DNA of 64,000 bases from Arthrobacter methylotrophus (GCF_039539965.1 NZ_BAABED010000001.1:1922001-1986000), one strand, 5' to 3'. Positions 51,930 to 61,005 are shown, counted from the first letter of the stretch. Translations and numbers: made by a program. Notes: generated by a model not told the origin, from the letters alone.

Positions 51930-52433
51930 CTAGGCGAGCTTGCCGATCGCGGTTGCTGCGAGGCTGCCGGCGGCCGGTGCGGTGACCGACGCGTCGATCG
52001 GGTTGCTGTTTCCGTCCGTCACGTAGAAGACCTTGCCGGAGCCCGACTTGGTTGCTGCCGCGAACTGGCCTGCGTGGTCGGACTCGACGTCCATCTTGGA
52101 GGACGTGATGGAGGAGCTGATGAGGTTGCCGGCCTGGCCCGGGTTGGCAGCAGGGGCCTGCAGTCCGGCGAGGTCCGTGTAGTTGTTCGTCTGGGCCTTG
52201 AACACACCTTCAGCGGTCACGACGGAGCCGAGGTCCTGCTGTGCACCCTTGTCCTGGGCGAAGGGGATGACACCGAAGATCGAGGCGAGCACACCGGCGG
52301 TCAGGATACCGACGACGACAACGCCCACGAGGATCGAGGGAAGGTCAAAGGCGCCGGCCTCGTTCTTGAAGGCATCCGAAACGCGGAGCGTCGCGGTGGA
52401 CTTGGCAGCTTCGATGCGGGAGAAAGCAGTCAC
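51930..52433 (-). CDS. Major pilin B
   Basis: About 167 residues, strongly similar to pilin A over the leader and helix (SRIEAAKSTATLRVSDAFKNEAGAFDLPSILVGVVVVGIL) and diverging after ~95 residues. GTG start behind GGAATACC. Two almost identical N-termini with different C-terminal heads suggest paired or alternate pilins. Cleavage is expected before AFDLP. Confidence 0.88.
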   Translation of the reverse strand: MTAFSRIEAAKSTATLRVSDAFKNEAGAFDLPSILVGVVVVGILTAGVLASIFGVIPFAQDKGAQQDLGSVVTAEGVFKAQTNNYTDLAGLQAPAANPGQAGNLISSSITSSKMDVESDHAGQFAAATKSGSGKVFYVTDGNSNPIDASVTAPAAGSLAATAIGKLA

Positions 52434-52504
52434 GGGTATTCCATTCTGTTGCGAAACTTGTTGTCTGCCGGACTCACCTCGAGGCCGGCTCCGAACCTTC
52501 TTCA

Positions 52505-52528
52505 TTCGGGCTCACAAACAGAAGTGCC
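52505..52528 (-). promoter_or_regulatory. Conserved leader element of pilin B
   Basis: On the minus strand GGCACTTCTGT-T-TGTGAGCCCGAA, 72 nt before the start, matching the pilin A leader. A GATAAT that could be a -10 lies just upstream (about 52540-52547). Confidence 0.6.
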
Positions 52529-52612
52529 CAGCCGCGCAATTATCGGCAGATTTCTTGGATAAATTTCCGGGACCGCTCCGGAGCTACGCCGCCTTCGCCG
52601 GTGATCTGCGGG

Positions 52613-53347
52613 TCAGATGCCCAGGGTGTTGCTGAGCATTCCGTAGGCAAGGATGGCCAGGACCGCGGCGACTGCCATGAACGGGGCCATGGCCACGTGT
52701 TTGCGCTTGCTGCCTGCCAGGCGTGCCGTGATCATGCCGGCCAGGCACAGGACGAAGGTGGTCAGGAGCCACAGCAGGGCAGCGATCGGGGAGACGGCTG
52801 CGAGCAGGGCAGCCGGGATGGGGGAGAGTTTGATGTCGCCGCCGCCGGCGAAGCCGGTGAACACGGTCAGGGCCAGCATGAAAACGAAGGTGACGGCACC
52901 GGCGATCACTGCCGGAAGGAGGACGGCGCCGCCGGTGACGGCCTGGGTAGCCAGCAGGATCAGTGCGGCCGCGATGCCGAAGACCAGGTTGTGCTTGTTG
53001 CGGATCAGCTGGGTGCAGTGGTCCAGGTAGCCGAGCACGCCGAGGCCTGCACCGAGGATGAAGGTGAGGGCCAGAAGGTGTACGGGCAGGAACAGGATGG
53101 AGACGGCGCTGGTGGCCAGCGCGCCGGCGATGCCCCATACGGAGGAGACCAGGTAGTCATGCCCGGTCAGCTCACGCAGTCCGTCTTCGTTGAAGCCTGC
53201 TTCGTGATTGCCGCGAACCGTGTCTACTGAATCGACGTGGGTGGGCGATGTAGGGCTGTTGCCGGGGATCGCGTTGACGGGTGCTTCAGCCATCGGTGTT
53301 TCGGGGAGGACGTCGATGGGGGCGGTGTGATCAAGAACGGTGGTCAT
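52613..53347 (-). CDS. Prepilin peptidase A24, membrane
   Basis: A 244-residue protein. About seven membrane helices. First catalytic Asp in LGYLDHCTQLIRNKHN and second in the GGGDIKL motif (GxGD-type) identify an aspartic prepilin peptidase without the N-methylation domain, TadV-like. A ~70-residue soluble N-terminus precedes the helices. It would process the pilins next to it. A second A24 peptidase gene is at 61363. Confidence 0.88.
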   Translation of the reverse strand: MTTVLDHTAPIDVLPETPMAEAPVNAIPGNSPTSPTHVDSVDTVRGNHEAGFNEDGLRELTGHDYLVSSVWGIAGALATSAVSILFLPVHLLALTFILGAGLGVLGYLDHCTQLIRNKHNLVFGIAAALILLATQAVTGGAVLLPAVIAGAVTFVFMLALTVFTGFAGGGDIKLSPIPAALLAAVSPIAALLWLLTTFVLCLAGMITARLAGSKRKHVAMAPFMAVAAVLAILAYGMLSNTLGI

Positions 53348-53416
53348 TGAGAATCCAATCTGTAGTGTCCGGGCAGTGCCGGGGGTGTCTGGTGGAGAGT
53401 TTGAGGGGAGCCGGAT

Positions 53417-54778
53417 CTAGCCGGACATTTTCATGAGGGCCGGGTAAATGGCGTACATGGGCAGGACGATGGCGACGATGAGCAGGCCGGCGACGCCGTA
53501 GACCATGTAGTTGATGATCGGGTCCAGGGTTTTGGAGAGGGTCTCGAGCTGGACGTTCGCCTCGTTCCGGTATTCAGGGGCGAGTTCGTTCATGATTTCG
53601 ATTTCCTGGCGGATGGACGGTGCCGAGGAGAGCAGGTTCCGGGCATCGCCGGGGACGAGCTTTGTCTTGATGAAGTCCTTCAACGGCACACCGTCGCTGA
53701 GCATTTTCTCGGCGTGCGTGACGCAGTGGTGTTTCAGGGCCTCGTTGCCGCAGCCGTTCGCGGCGCTCTTGAGGGATTCCGGTTCACCGATGCCGGTGTC
53801 CAGGTTTGCGGAAAGCAGCTGGAAGAGCCTGCTCGTCGCGGCCAGCTGAACGATGGGACCGACCGCCCAGATGCGAATCGAGATGGTGTCCATCATGATC
53901 TTGAACTTCTGGCTTTTGCGGCCCAGGGTGACCCAATACCCCATGAACAGCAGAACGAGGAAGATCAGGCATCCGAGCACCCACTTGACCACCTCGGCGA
54001 CCTGAAGGATGACCAGGGTCATCGGAGGTGTCTTGGCGCCCAGGGTGGCGAAGGTGGCGACGAACCCGGGGATGATCGCTGTCACGGCCACGAACAGAAG
54101 GCCGACGCACATCGCCATCATGAAACCGGGCTGGATGAGGTTCATCAGCAGCTTCTTCTTTACGTTCTGCGATTCGCCGACCAGCGTGGCGGCCACCTGG
54201 AGGTTCTTCTGCAGCGCCGTGGAGGTGTGGGAGGCTTCGATGAGCTCGCGGACGGTGCGGGGCAGGACTTCTTCTGCCATGAGAGCCTGTTTGAAGCCGG
54301 CGCCGTCTTCGCGCATGGTCTTGGCAGCGTTCTCGTACGCGCGGCCGATCTCGAACTTGTGGTATTGCTCGCCGACGATCTCCAGGGCACGGGCCTCGGA
54401 TTCACCGACGCGCAGGACCATGGTCAGGGCGCGCAGGGACCGGGCGATGGTCTCGGGCTTGGACTTCTTGCCCTTGTACCAGACGAACGTGGCGGCCTTC
54501 TTGAGCGGGACGCCGTTCTCGTCGAATCCCAGGTCGCCCTTCTTGGCCTTCTTCTCAGCCTTTTTCTTCGCCGCTTTGGCTTCCTTGGAATCCTTGGCCG
54601 ACTTGTCCTTTTTGGCCTTGGCAGGCTTCGGCTCCGTGACGAGCGTCCGGTCGGCAGGGGCGGTTTTCTTGAAGCCCCAGCCGCGGCGCGCCGGAGTGGC
54701 GTCTGCGGGCGCCTCGGTGAAGGTTTCGAAGGACACGTCCGCAGGGACCGGTGCCTGCTCTTCCAGGTTCACGCTCAT
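53417..54778 (-). CDS. Type IV pilus inner-membrane platform protein (PilC/GspF)
   Basis: A 453-residue protein. T2SSF domain pattern: a PILC-type helix bundle (LRALTMVLRVGESEARALEIV), hydrophobic helices near residues 220-300, and VQLETLSKTLDPIINYMVYGVAGLLIVAIVLPMYAIYP at the end, a hallmark of GspF. The first ~80 residues are unusual: Lys/Ala-rich (KAKKDKSAKDSKEAKAAKK). It anchors the extension ATPase. It overlaps the ATPase gene by 4 nt. Confidence 0.92.
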   Translation of the reverse strand: MSVNLEEQAPVPADVSFETFTEAPADATPARRGWGFKKTAPADRTLVTEPKPAKAKKDKSAKDSKEAKAAKKKAEKKAKKGDLGFDENGVPLKKAATFVWYKGKKSKPETIARSLRALTMVLRVGESEARALEIVGEQYHKFEIGRAYENAAKTMREDGAGFKQALMAEEVLPRTVRELIEASHTSTALQKNLQVAATLVGESQNVKKKLLMNLIQPGFMMAMCVGLLFVAVTAIIPGFVATFATLGAKTPPMTLVILQVAEVVKWVLGCLIFLVLLFMGYWVTLGRKSQKFKIMMDTISIRIWAVGPIVQLAATSRLFQLLSANLDTGIGEPESLKSAANGCGNEALKHHCVTHAEKMLSDGVPLKDFIKTKLVPGDARNLLSSAPSIRQEIEIMNELAPEYRNEANVQLETLSKTLDPIINYMVYGVAGLLIVAIVLPMYAIYPALMKMSG

Positions 54779-56025
54779 GCTGCCAGCCCCATTTTTTCGT
54801 AGAGGCCAGCCCTCTTCAGGTCTTTCTCAAGATCCATAGGTGCCTTCGCGGCGGCCATGGCCACGTCGCAGGTGATTTTGCCTTTCTCCACTAGTTCGAG
54901 GAGGCTGCTCTCGAGTGTGAAGCTCCTTCGTTTTCCGCTGACCTTGTCCCCGTCGATCTGGCCGCGGATCATGTGGGCCTTTTCGTCGCGGATCAGCTCG
55001 CTGAAGTTCAGGTTGTTGATCAGCACCTCGCGGGCGGCCTGCAGCCGTCCGTCCACGGCGGGAACCAGCTTCTGGACCATTATGGCCAGCAGTGACTGGG
55101 AGAGCCGGGACCGGACCTGGGGTTGCTCGTCGGCGGTGAACTGTCCGATGAAGGAATCCAAGGCCTCGGTGATGGAGCCGGCGTGGGCGGTGGTGATGAC
55201 CAGGTGCCCGGTCGTGGCTGCGTGCAGGGCGGCTTTCGCGGTCGCCGCGTTGAGCAGCTCGCCGATCACGATGACATTCGGCTTGGACCGGAGGGCATCC
55301 TCGATTGCCGTCGGGTAGTCCAGGGCGTGGGAGCCGATCTGGCGCTGGATGATGGAGGTTGAGCCGATTTCCTCGTGCACGAATTCGGTGGGGTCCTCGA
55401 CCATGTAGATGTGCTTGTCGTACTCGGTGTTGACCTTCTTGATGAGTCCGGCGATCGCGGTGGTTTTTCCGGAGCCGGTGGGCCCTTCCATGATGATCAG
55501 GCCGGAGTCCTTGTGGATCAGGTCCTGGATGATCTGCGGGACCCCGACGTCATCCGCGTCCGGGATAACCGTGGGGATCAGTCGGAACGTGACGGTGATC
55601 CCGGCGAGGGATTTACGGAAGGTTCCGCGGACCCGGTACTTGTCGGTGGCCATGGCGACGGATGCGTGGCCGCGCGGTTCCAGCGGTGCGGGACGGCCTT
55701 CGGTGGCGTCGATCAGCCAGGCATCGATGTCCTCGTCGGAGAAGATCCCTTCGGGGCCTTCGTCCTTGACAAGCTTGCCGCTGCGCAGCCGACGGACCGG
55801 CTTGCCCGGGTGGATGTGCATGTCGGAGACGCGCGTGTCTCCGCAGTTGTCGATCAGGGCGTGTAGACGGGCAATCGGCACCGAGGAGCTGATCAACAAC
55901 GGTCCTGTAGGTGCAGCGAGGGCAGGTGGCGGCACGAACGCCGGAAGGGTTACCTGGGTGTCGGCCGGCGCGGCAGCTGCAGTTTCGAAGGCGCGCTGTT
56001 CCCGCCTGGTCAAAAGATCATTCAC
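54775..56025 (-). CDS. PilT/PilU-type secretion ATPase
   Basis: A 416-residue T2SSE ATPase. Walker A EGPTGSGKTTAI, Asp box MVEDPTEF, Walker B VIVIGELLN and His box LVITTAHAG are in order. The N-terminal part begins MNDLLTRREQRAFE; a PilT-like ISSSVPIARLHALIDNCG...DMHIHPGKP segment is recognisable. Asp after Walker B is replaced (IGELLN rather than GExRD). It probably powers retraction. Overlaps both neighbours. Confidence 0.88.
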   Translation of the reverse strand: MNDLLTRREQRAFETAAAAPADTQVTLPAFVPPPALAAPTGPLLISSSVPIARLHALIDNCGDTRVSDMHIHPGKPVRRLRSGKLVKDEGPEGIFSDEDIDAWLIDATEGRPAPLEPRGHASVAMATDKYRVRGTFRKSLAGITVTFRLIPTVIPDADDVGVPQIIQDLIHKDSGLIIMEGPTGSGKTTAIAGLIKKVNTEYDKHIYMVEDPTEFVHEEIGSTSIIQRQIGSHALDYPTAIEDALRSKPNVIVIGELLNAATAKAALHAATTGHLVITTAHAGSITEALDSFIGQFTADEQPQVRSRLSQSLLAIMVQKLVPAVDGRLQAAREVLINNLNFSELIRDEKAHMIRGQIDGDKVSGKRRSFTLESSLLELVEKGKITCDVAMAAAKAPMDLEKDLKRAGLYEKMGLAA

Positions 56026-57313
56026 CGATGACCCTCCTTGCTTCTTCTTCGTCGGTGATCCCCGCGATGACCAGACGTTCGACGTCGGCAGCGAAGGTGC
56101 TCATGGAGTTGTCTTCGGCCAGTTCCCTGAGTTGGCTCAGGGGCTGGTTGGTCATGATCGCTTCGGTCAGTTCGTCCGTGATGGTCAGAACTTCGTGGAT
56201 GGGGACGCGGCCCTTGTACTTGTCGATCTCGGATTTGCCGTCCCAGTCCGGGTTCAGCTTGCCGATCAGGCGCTGGGAGACGACGCCTTTGACGGAGTCC
56301 ATGACGGACAGCGGAGAGTCCACGGCAAGGTCGATCAGCCGCAGCAGGGCGGTGACGTTGTTGTTCGCGTGGATGGTCGTGATCACCTGGCGGCCGGCTT
56401 TGGCTTGGCGGACGCCGGCGGCAGCGGTGGCCTGATCACGGATTTCGCCGAGGAAGAGCGTGTCGTAGTCGGAGCGGACCAGTGCCGGGAGCAAGGCGTC
56501 GAAACCGGCGCCGTTGTCTTCGTCGACTTCGAGCTGGATGAGCCCGGGCAAGGTGCGTTCCACCGGGTCCTCGACGGTCCAGACGGTCCGGGTCGGGGTG
56601 GCGACATGCATGAGGGCGCCGTGGGCGGTAGTGGTCTTGCCCGAACCCATGGGCCCGGCAATGATGATCATCCGGTTCGCGGCCCCAAGCAGGTCGTAGA
56701 ACAGCTGCAGGTTCAGCGGCGAGAAGGACAGGTCTTCGAGGCGGCGCAGCGCCCCGGACGGGGGAAGACGCATGACGATGGCGTCGCCGCCGTCGGCGGT
56801 ACGGAATGCGGCGACGCGGGCTTTGCGCTGCTCACCGTTGACGTTGACCATGTAGATGGTTTCTTCGGGTGCGAACCGTCCTCCGGTTGCCAGCTTCGCG
56901 GCCGACTTGAACTTGCCGATGATGATCCGGCCCTCGATGCCCTCGACCCGGTGAACCGGCCGCATGCGGCCATCGACACGGGCCGACGCTTCGAGCTTCA
57001 AGCTGGTGTTGTCGAAGTTCAACAAGAGGTCTGAGGCGCCCATGGCCATGCAGCGCTGGACGGTCTCCTCCAGCCAGGTGGAGGTGTCCGGCTCTTCCTG
57101 GAAGTAGTCCTCCGGCAGTTCGTCCCGGGAGATCTCGGCGGCCGGGGCTGCGGATTCGAGGACAGGCCCGGAAAGCTCCAGCGAGGTGCCGGCGGCATCG
57201 GTTTCATCGGCCGCCAACGCCACAACGGGCAGTGAGCGGTCCGCATATTTGGAGTCTGCCCGGTGCCGCGGGAATTCCGAGGTGCGGCGATGGTCCATGG
57301 CTCGTTTAGCCAA
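56018..57313 (-). CDS. GspE/PilB-like secretion ATPase
   Basis: A 431-residue T2SSE ATPase. MGASDLLLNF, Walker A AGPMGSGKTTT, Asp box TVEDPVERTLPG, Walker B TLFLGEIRD and His box ITTIHANN are in order. No zinc-binding Cys tetrad, unlike classical GspE. The layout fits the assembly ATPase of the operon. It overlaps the following gene's start and the preceding gene by 8 nt each. Confidence 0.9.
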   Translation of the reverse strand: MAKRAMDHRRTSEFPRHRADSKYADRSLPVVALAADETDAAGTSLELSGPVLESAAPAAEISRDELPEDYFQEEPDTSTWLEETVQRCMAMGASDLLLNFDNTSLKLEASARVDGRMRPVHRVEGIEGRIIIGKFKSAAKLATGGRFAPEETIYMVNVNGEQRKARVAAFRTADGGDAIVMRLPPSGALRRLEDLSFSPLNLQLFYDLLGAANRMIIIAGPMGSGKTTTAHGALMHVATPTRTVWTVEDPVERTLPGLIQLEVDEDNGAGFDALLPALVRSDYDTLFLGEIRDQATAAAGVRQAKAGRQVITTIHANNNVTALLRLIDLAVDSPLSVMDSVKGVVSQRLIGKLNPDWDGKSEIDKYKGRVPIHEVLTITDELTEAIMTNQPLSQLRELAEDNSMSTFAADVERLVIAGITDEEEARRVIGE

Positions 57314-58097
57314 CGAGTGCCTCCTGCTTGGTTGCAGCGCCTGCCATGCGGGACTGGAATTTGTTCAGCGCCCGGCGGTGCAGGATCGATGAGCGGGGGT
57401 CAAAAGTCGGGTCGTTCAGGAACGCGGCGATCAGGGAGGTCTGGCCGTTGTTGGGCCGGCTGCCCAGCACGGCATTGGCGATCGCCAGGATCTCTTCGCG
57501 GACCAGGCCGAGGCCGGTGAGTTCCGCGTCCGAGGTCGCGTGGGTGTACAGGTGGCTCAGACGGGCACCGCCGAGTTCAGCGAAATAGAGGATGGCGTCC
57601 ATGAGGCTGCCGCGCAGATGCTCCGGTGCCGTCGGGGCGAGCACCTCGAAGGTCAGCTCGGCGGCTTCATGGACTGACACGGCTGCCTGTTCCACGGGAG
57701 GGATGGAGGAGTCGAAGAGCGCCTCGTCGGTGAGCTCGACCCGGAAGTGGGCGCCGGCGGTAGAGAGCATCTCACGTTTGAGCATCTGGGAGAGGTAGGC
57801 CCAGGGGTCATCAGCCCGCAGGATATAGGCGTGCGCGAAGTCCTGGCGGAGTACCGTAAACGCGGTGTTGGCGACGTCAGCGGGTTCGTAGCTGACCCCG
57901 AACTTGTGCCGGAGCGATGCGGCCAGCGGTGCGCCGATCCGGGTGGTGATCTCGTCGTACAGCCAGCGGCCAGTGTCCGTGTCCCACCAGGTGCCGTACT
58001 CGGGGTCGGCCATCGGCATGGACGCCAGGACCTGCAGCAGCTCCGAAGATTCGCCGGAGGCATGCTCCGGGATGTCCGGTGTGGTCAGGACGGGCAA
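57306..58097 (-). CDS. Hypothetical regulator-like protein, first pilus operon gene
   Basis: About 263 residues. FGVSYEPADVANTAFTVLRQDFAHAYILRADDPWAYLSQMLKREM looks like an RNA-polymerase sigma region 2-type helix set, but no region 4 is visible. TTG at 58097 has GAAGGGA upstream and is preferred to the ATG at 58154, which lies inside the recurrent motif. It leads the pilus operon and overlaps the next gene. Function unproven; a regulatory role is plausible. Confidence 0.65.
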   Translation of the reverse strand: MPVLTTPDIPEHASGESSELLQVLASMPMADPEYGTWWDTDTGRWLYDEITTRIGAPLAASLRHKFGVSYEPADVANTAFTVLRQDFAHAYILRADDPWAYLSQMLKREMLSTAGAHFRVELTDEALFDSSIPPVEQAAVSVHEAAELTFEVLAPTAPEHLRGSLMDAILYFAELGGARLSHLYTHATSDAELTGLGLVREEILAIANAVLGSRPNNGQTSLIAAFLNDPTFDPRSSILHRRALNKFQSRMAGAATKQEALVG

Positions 58098-58145
58098 TTC
58101 GTTCCCTTCAGCGAAGTGACATTTGCGGCCACCCCCCGGCCCATC

Positions 58146-58161
58146 AAGGAACATGCGTAGA
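58146..58161 (-). promoter_or_regulatory. Copy 4 of recurrent TCTACGCATGTT motif
   Basis: Minus strand AAATCTACGCATGTTCCTT, ending 49 nt before the TTG of the first pilus operon gene. It is the only motif copy on the minus strand and points into the operon. Confidence 0.65.
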
Positions 58162-58336
58162 TTTCCGACCTAATGGCGCCCGGCGGCAACTAAATTTGCG
58201 CGGCCCATGCCTTCTAAGTGCGGAAGCTCCGGCCCGAAGGCCCCTGATGGTTGGCTTACAGATCTCCCTATGCGCCGTCCCGGTTGACGGGCCTTCGTCG
58301 GAGGCGGCGACCTGTTCCCGACTGTTTTCGGGCATG

Positions 58337-58374
58337 AAAAATCCCGGCCGGTGCCGTAAGGCTCCGACCGGGAT
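58337..58374 (-). terminator. Terminator after HTH gene
   Basis: ATCCCGGTCGG and CCGGCCGGGAT pair, followed by TTTTTCATG on the minus strand, just after the stop at 58384. Confidence 0.75.
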
Positions 58375-58383
58375 CCGGTGGTA

Positions 58384-59220
58384 TTAGTCCGTGCTGTTCT
58401 GCTGCGCAGCCCTGGGCTGGCCTGCCATGAAACCGCCGCGGACCAGTCGCTTGCGGACGGTTTCCCAGTTCTGCCCTGTGGCGCGTTGCAACTCGTCCCG
58501 GTTCGCTCCCAGCAGGTACCAGGCGCCCAGCATGGTCAAATAGCGGTTGATCGGTCCGGTGCTGGTGGCAGCATCGGCGAAGGCTTCCACCTCAAGTCGC
58601 TGCAGCTCCTGAACGTCCTCGGCGGGTACTTGAACCAGCGGCAGGGATGGCCGGCTCGCTCTCCAGAGGGTCTGTTCGTACCGGTGCAGGGCAGTGGGGA
58701 GGCTGGGCGCCTGCCCCTCCCCGTAGCGGTCATGCTGAGCGATGAATTTGAAGATGGCCTTGGGGTGCGATCCGAGGGCGCGCGCGAGGGAGTAGGCGTC
58801 CCATCCGGCCTGCGAAGCGCCGTGCAACGCCGCGAAGTAATCTGCGACGGCGGGTTTGACCCCCGATGGGGTCCTTGCTGAAGGGTCGGCTTCCACGGCC
58901 GCCGCGAGCCTGTCTTTCAGGACATGGGTCACCTCCGGGTCCACTTCGCGGATCGGGATGGCATCCAGGCGTCTGGGCCTGGCAGGGACGTCAATGCCTG
59001 CGGACCGTGGGGCATCATCCGGAAGGCCCAGGATCGCGAGCCGGATGTATTCGTGGGATACACCGTTGGCCGTTCCCAGCTGCCGGTAGGTCCAGCCGGC
59101 CTCGTGGAAGTCCCGCAGCGCGGCACCGAAAAGAATGCGGCCCGCGCCGTCTTCGCTGGCTTTGTTGTGGAGTTCAGCAAGTTGTGCCCACGGATCGGCT
59201 GCCGTGTGTGTCGGAACCAT
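58384..59220 (-). CDS. HTH-type regulator-like protein 1
   Basis: A ~278-residue protein. N-terminal HTH segment EAGWTYRQLGTANGVSHEYIRLAILGLPDD, another HTH-like helix pair at SLARALGSHPKAIFKFI and a third at the end (LLGANRDELQRATGQNWETVRKRL). It resembles the gene upstream in repeat layout. ATG at 59220 is preferred because GAAAGG is eight bases upstream. TTGACA and several TGTCA half-sites lie in its leader. Confidence 0.7.
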   Translation of the reverse strand: MVPTHTAADPWAQLAELHNKASEDGAGRILFGAALRDFHEAGWTYRQLGTANGVSHEYIRLAILGLPDDAPRSAGIDVPARPRRLDAIPIREVDPEVTHVLKDRLAAAVEADPSARTPSGVKPAVADYFAALHGASQAGWDAYSLARALGSHPKAIFKFIAQHDRYGEGQAPSLPTALHRYEQTLWRASRPSLPLVQVPAEDVQELQRLEVEAFADAATSTGPINRYLTMLGAWYLLGANRDELQRATGQNWETVRKRLVRGGFMAGQPRAAQQNSTD

Positions 59221-59259
59221 GGCTGTCACCTTTCTCTGCAGGGCATGGTGACAGACACG

Positions 59260-60177
59260 TTACACGCTGGCGGAATCTGTCAACTGAGAGACGGGATCCG
59301 GCTTGGGTCCGCCCGGCAGGGGAGTGGGCGTGTACGGGGCCATGCTGGGAGGCGTCTGCGAGTAGCCGTGGCGCAGTGCGCGCGCTCGGGCGCCGCCGGG
59401 CTTGTACCCGCAGGCGGCATCCAGGTCCGGCCACGAGACATGATTCTTCTTGAGCCGGATCAGCAGGGCGCTGAGTTCTTCGGAGGCGAGCCGGTCCTCG
59501 AGAGAAACCTCCAGGGCGCGGCGCTGTTCAGGGCTGGGGGAGGGGCCCAGCCGCTTGCCGACGGCCTTTGTCGCCTTCCGCGCCTGGTCCGCCAGCTCGC
59601 GTAACCACTGAACTTCCGTTTCGTCCAGGACCCGGACGGAACGGATGGGCTCCTTGCGTGCCTTGAGAACACGGGTGAAGGCGTCGAAGGCCGGGGCAGG
59701 TTCGTCGTCGATGTCCAGGTTGATCTCGGCGATCTGGCGCAGCCGTTCCCCGCTGGTGCCGAGTAGGGCACCCAGGGTGTTGTAGGGCCAGCCTGCGTCA
59801 TGGTGGGCTGCGCGGATTGTGGCAATCAGGGCCCGCTCGGTGCGTATCCGCCGGAGGCTGACCTCGTCCTCGTGCTTGCGGAAGGCGGAGACGGCGGCCG
59901 CCGGGAACGGGGCCCCGAGCACGTGCTGGGTCATCCGGTAGACGGTGGCGGCGGGGAAATTTGCGATTTTCTGCGTGCGCTCCCGGGAGATGCCGAGTGC
60001 CGTCGAGGTGGTGCGGCGGGACCAGCCGGCGGCGTCAGCGGCTTTGATGACCGTTGCGAGGCGGCTGTTCGTCCACGGGTCGTGCGGGTCCAGGGCTTTG
60101 CGGAACTCGACGAACGCGGCAGCAAGGATTTTCACCTGTGCCGGCGGCATGGGGAGGTGGTCTTTCGGTCTTGCCAC
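59260..60177 (-). CDS. HTH-type regulator-like protein 2
   Basis: About 305 residues. HTH-like units at GWSRRTTSTALGISRERTQKIANF and GWPYNTLGALLGTSGERLRQIAEI, and further at WPDLDAACGYKPGGARARAL. GTG at 60177 has AGGGG at good spacing; ATG at 60243 is in frame but without one. A promoter with a palindrome precedes it. Confidence 0.7.
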   Translation of the reverse strand: MARPKDHLPMPPAQVKILAAAFVEFRKALDPHDPWTNSRLATVIKAADAAGWSRRTTSTALGISRERTQKIANFPAATVYRMTQHVLGAPFPAAAVSAFRKHEDEVSLRRIRTERALIATIRAAHHDAGWPYNTLGALLGTSGERLRQIAEINLDIDDEPAPAFDAFTRVLKARKEPIRSVRVLDETEVQWLRELADQARKATKAVGKRLGPSPSPEQRRALEVSLEDRLASEELSALLIRLKKNHVSWPDLDAACGYKPGGARARALRHGYSQTPPSMAPYTPTPLPGGPKPDPVSQLTDSASV

Positions 60178-60214
60178 GACGGCCCCTGCCCCTGTTTCGG
60201 TAAAGTACCCACTT

Positions 60215-60243
60215 ACTGTATGTCGCCGACATTTTGACGACAA
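60215..60243 (-). promoter_or_regulatory. Promoter with palindromic operator
   Basis: Minus strand TTGTCG and TACAGT are separated by 17 nt, a good -35/-10 pair. The spacer holds TGTCGGCGACA (60221-60231) and TGTCG sits again in the -35, so a repressor could block it. It is 38 nt before the HTH gene 2 start. Confidence 0.6.
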
Positions 60244-60272
60244 GTCGGTTCGCTCAGCGGGGCGCTTCCCGG

Positions 60273-60494
60273 TCAGGCGGCTTGGAGCTGCGCTTGATGT
60301 TCCAAAGCCGGGATGCCGGTGATGACTCCCTGGGTGTTCAGCGCCTCAAGGATGCCGCGGGAGATCTCCTTGCGTCGTGCACCGTTCAGCCGGGCCATCG
60401 CCGGGGTCCGCATCAGTTCCAGCTCCACGGCGAGCATCGCTTCGTCGAGGATGAGATCGGGCGCGGGCGCGTTTGAACGGGTCGTGGATGCCAT
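60273..60494 (-). CDS. Small hypothetical protein
   Basis: A 73-residue helical protein (LILDEAMLAVELELMRTPAMARLNGARRKEISRGILEALN). ATG at 60494 has no strong site. It lies head to head with a membrane gene, and convergent to nothing. No family recognised. Confidence 0.5.
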   Translation of the reverse strand: MASTTRSNAPAPDLILDEAMLAVELELMRTPAMARLNGARRKEISRGILEALNTQGVITGIPALEHQAQLQAA

Positions 60495-60597
60495 GGCGTC
60501 AACGCTACGTGAGAGACCGGCGGCCGCCCGGAAACGCCCGCCGGCGGCCGGGGCGCATAGAGCAGGCCATGAAGCAGGAATCCCACGAGGTGCGGGC

Positions 60598-61005
60598 ATG
60601 ATCCCGGCACCGGTCCCGGTCTTCCCGATCGCAGCCATCCTGGTGGCCGCCGCCGGGGTCTTTTTCTACGCCTCGTTCCTGGCAGGACGAGGAACGGCGC
60701 GCTCGGACCGGGGGACCAACATATGGCGGCGGACCCTGGTTGTTGCCGTCACGGCGGCGCTGCTGGGTGTCGTGACTGCTGCGTTCCTTGTGAACATCCT
60801 CGCCAGCCATGATCGGAACTACAACACGGCCGTCTGGGCGGCCCTGGCCAAAAACTACGGCGTCCAGTCAGCCATTTCCGAACAGGGCGTGAAGGAAGGT
60901 GTGCTGTTTGCGGCCATCGTGAACGGGAAAAACGTCCAGTGCACGGTGAACCTTCCGTCGACGGTGGTCTGCGACGGGCAGCCGGTGCAACCGGCAGACG
61001 GCTGA
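60598..61005 (+). CDS. Membrane protein with extracellular domain
   Basis: A 135-residue protein with two helices (PVFPIAAILVAAAGVFFYASFLA and TLVVAVTAALLGVVTAAFLVNIL) and a ~60-residue end with two Cys (NVQCTVNLPSTVVCDGQPV). GTG/ATG region at 60598 with CACGAGGTG upstream. No family recognised. Confidence 0.65.
   Translation: MIPAPVPVFPIAAILVAAAGVFFYASFLAGRGTARSDRGTNIWRRTLVVAVTAALLGVVTAAFLVNILASHDRNYNTAVWAALAKNYGVQSAISEQGVKEGVLFAAIVNGKNVQCTVNLPSTVVCDGQPVQPADG

Noticed and set aside
53714..54802. Long open frame on the plus strand opposite the PilC gene
   Set aside because: GC-rich antisense shadow; biased composition and no motif; PilC is a clear gene.
55409..57034. 541-codon plus-strand frame opposite two ATPase genes
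   Set aside because: Antisense of well conserved T2SSE ATPases; product is low-complexity Val/Gly/Asp.
58098..58154. ATG start at 58154 for the first pilus gene
   Set aside because: That ATG is part of the recurrent CTACGCATG motif; the TTG at 58097 has a good RBS.
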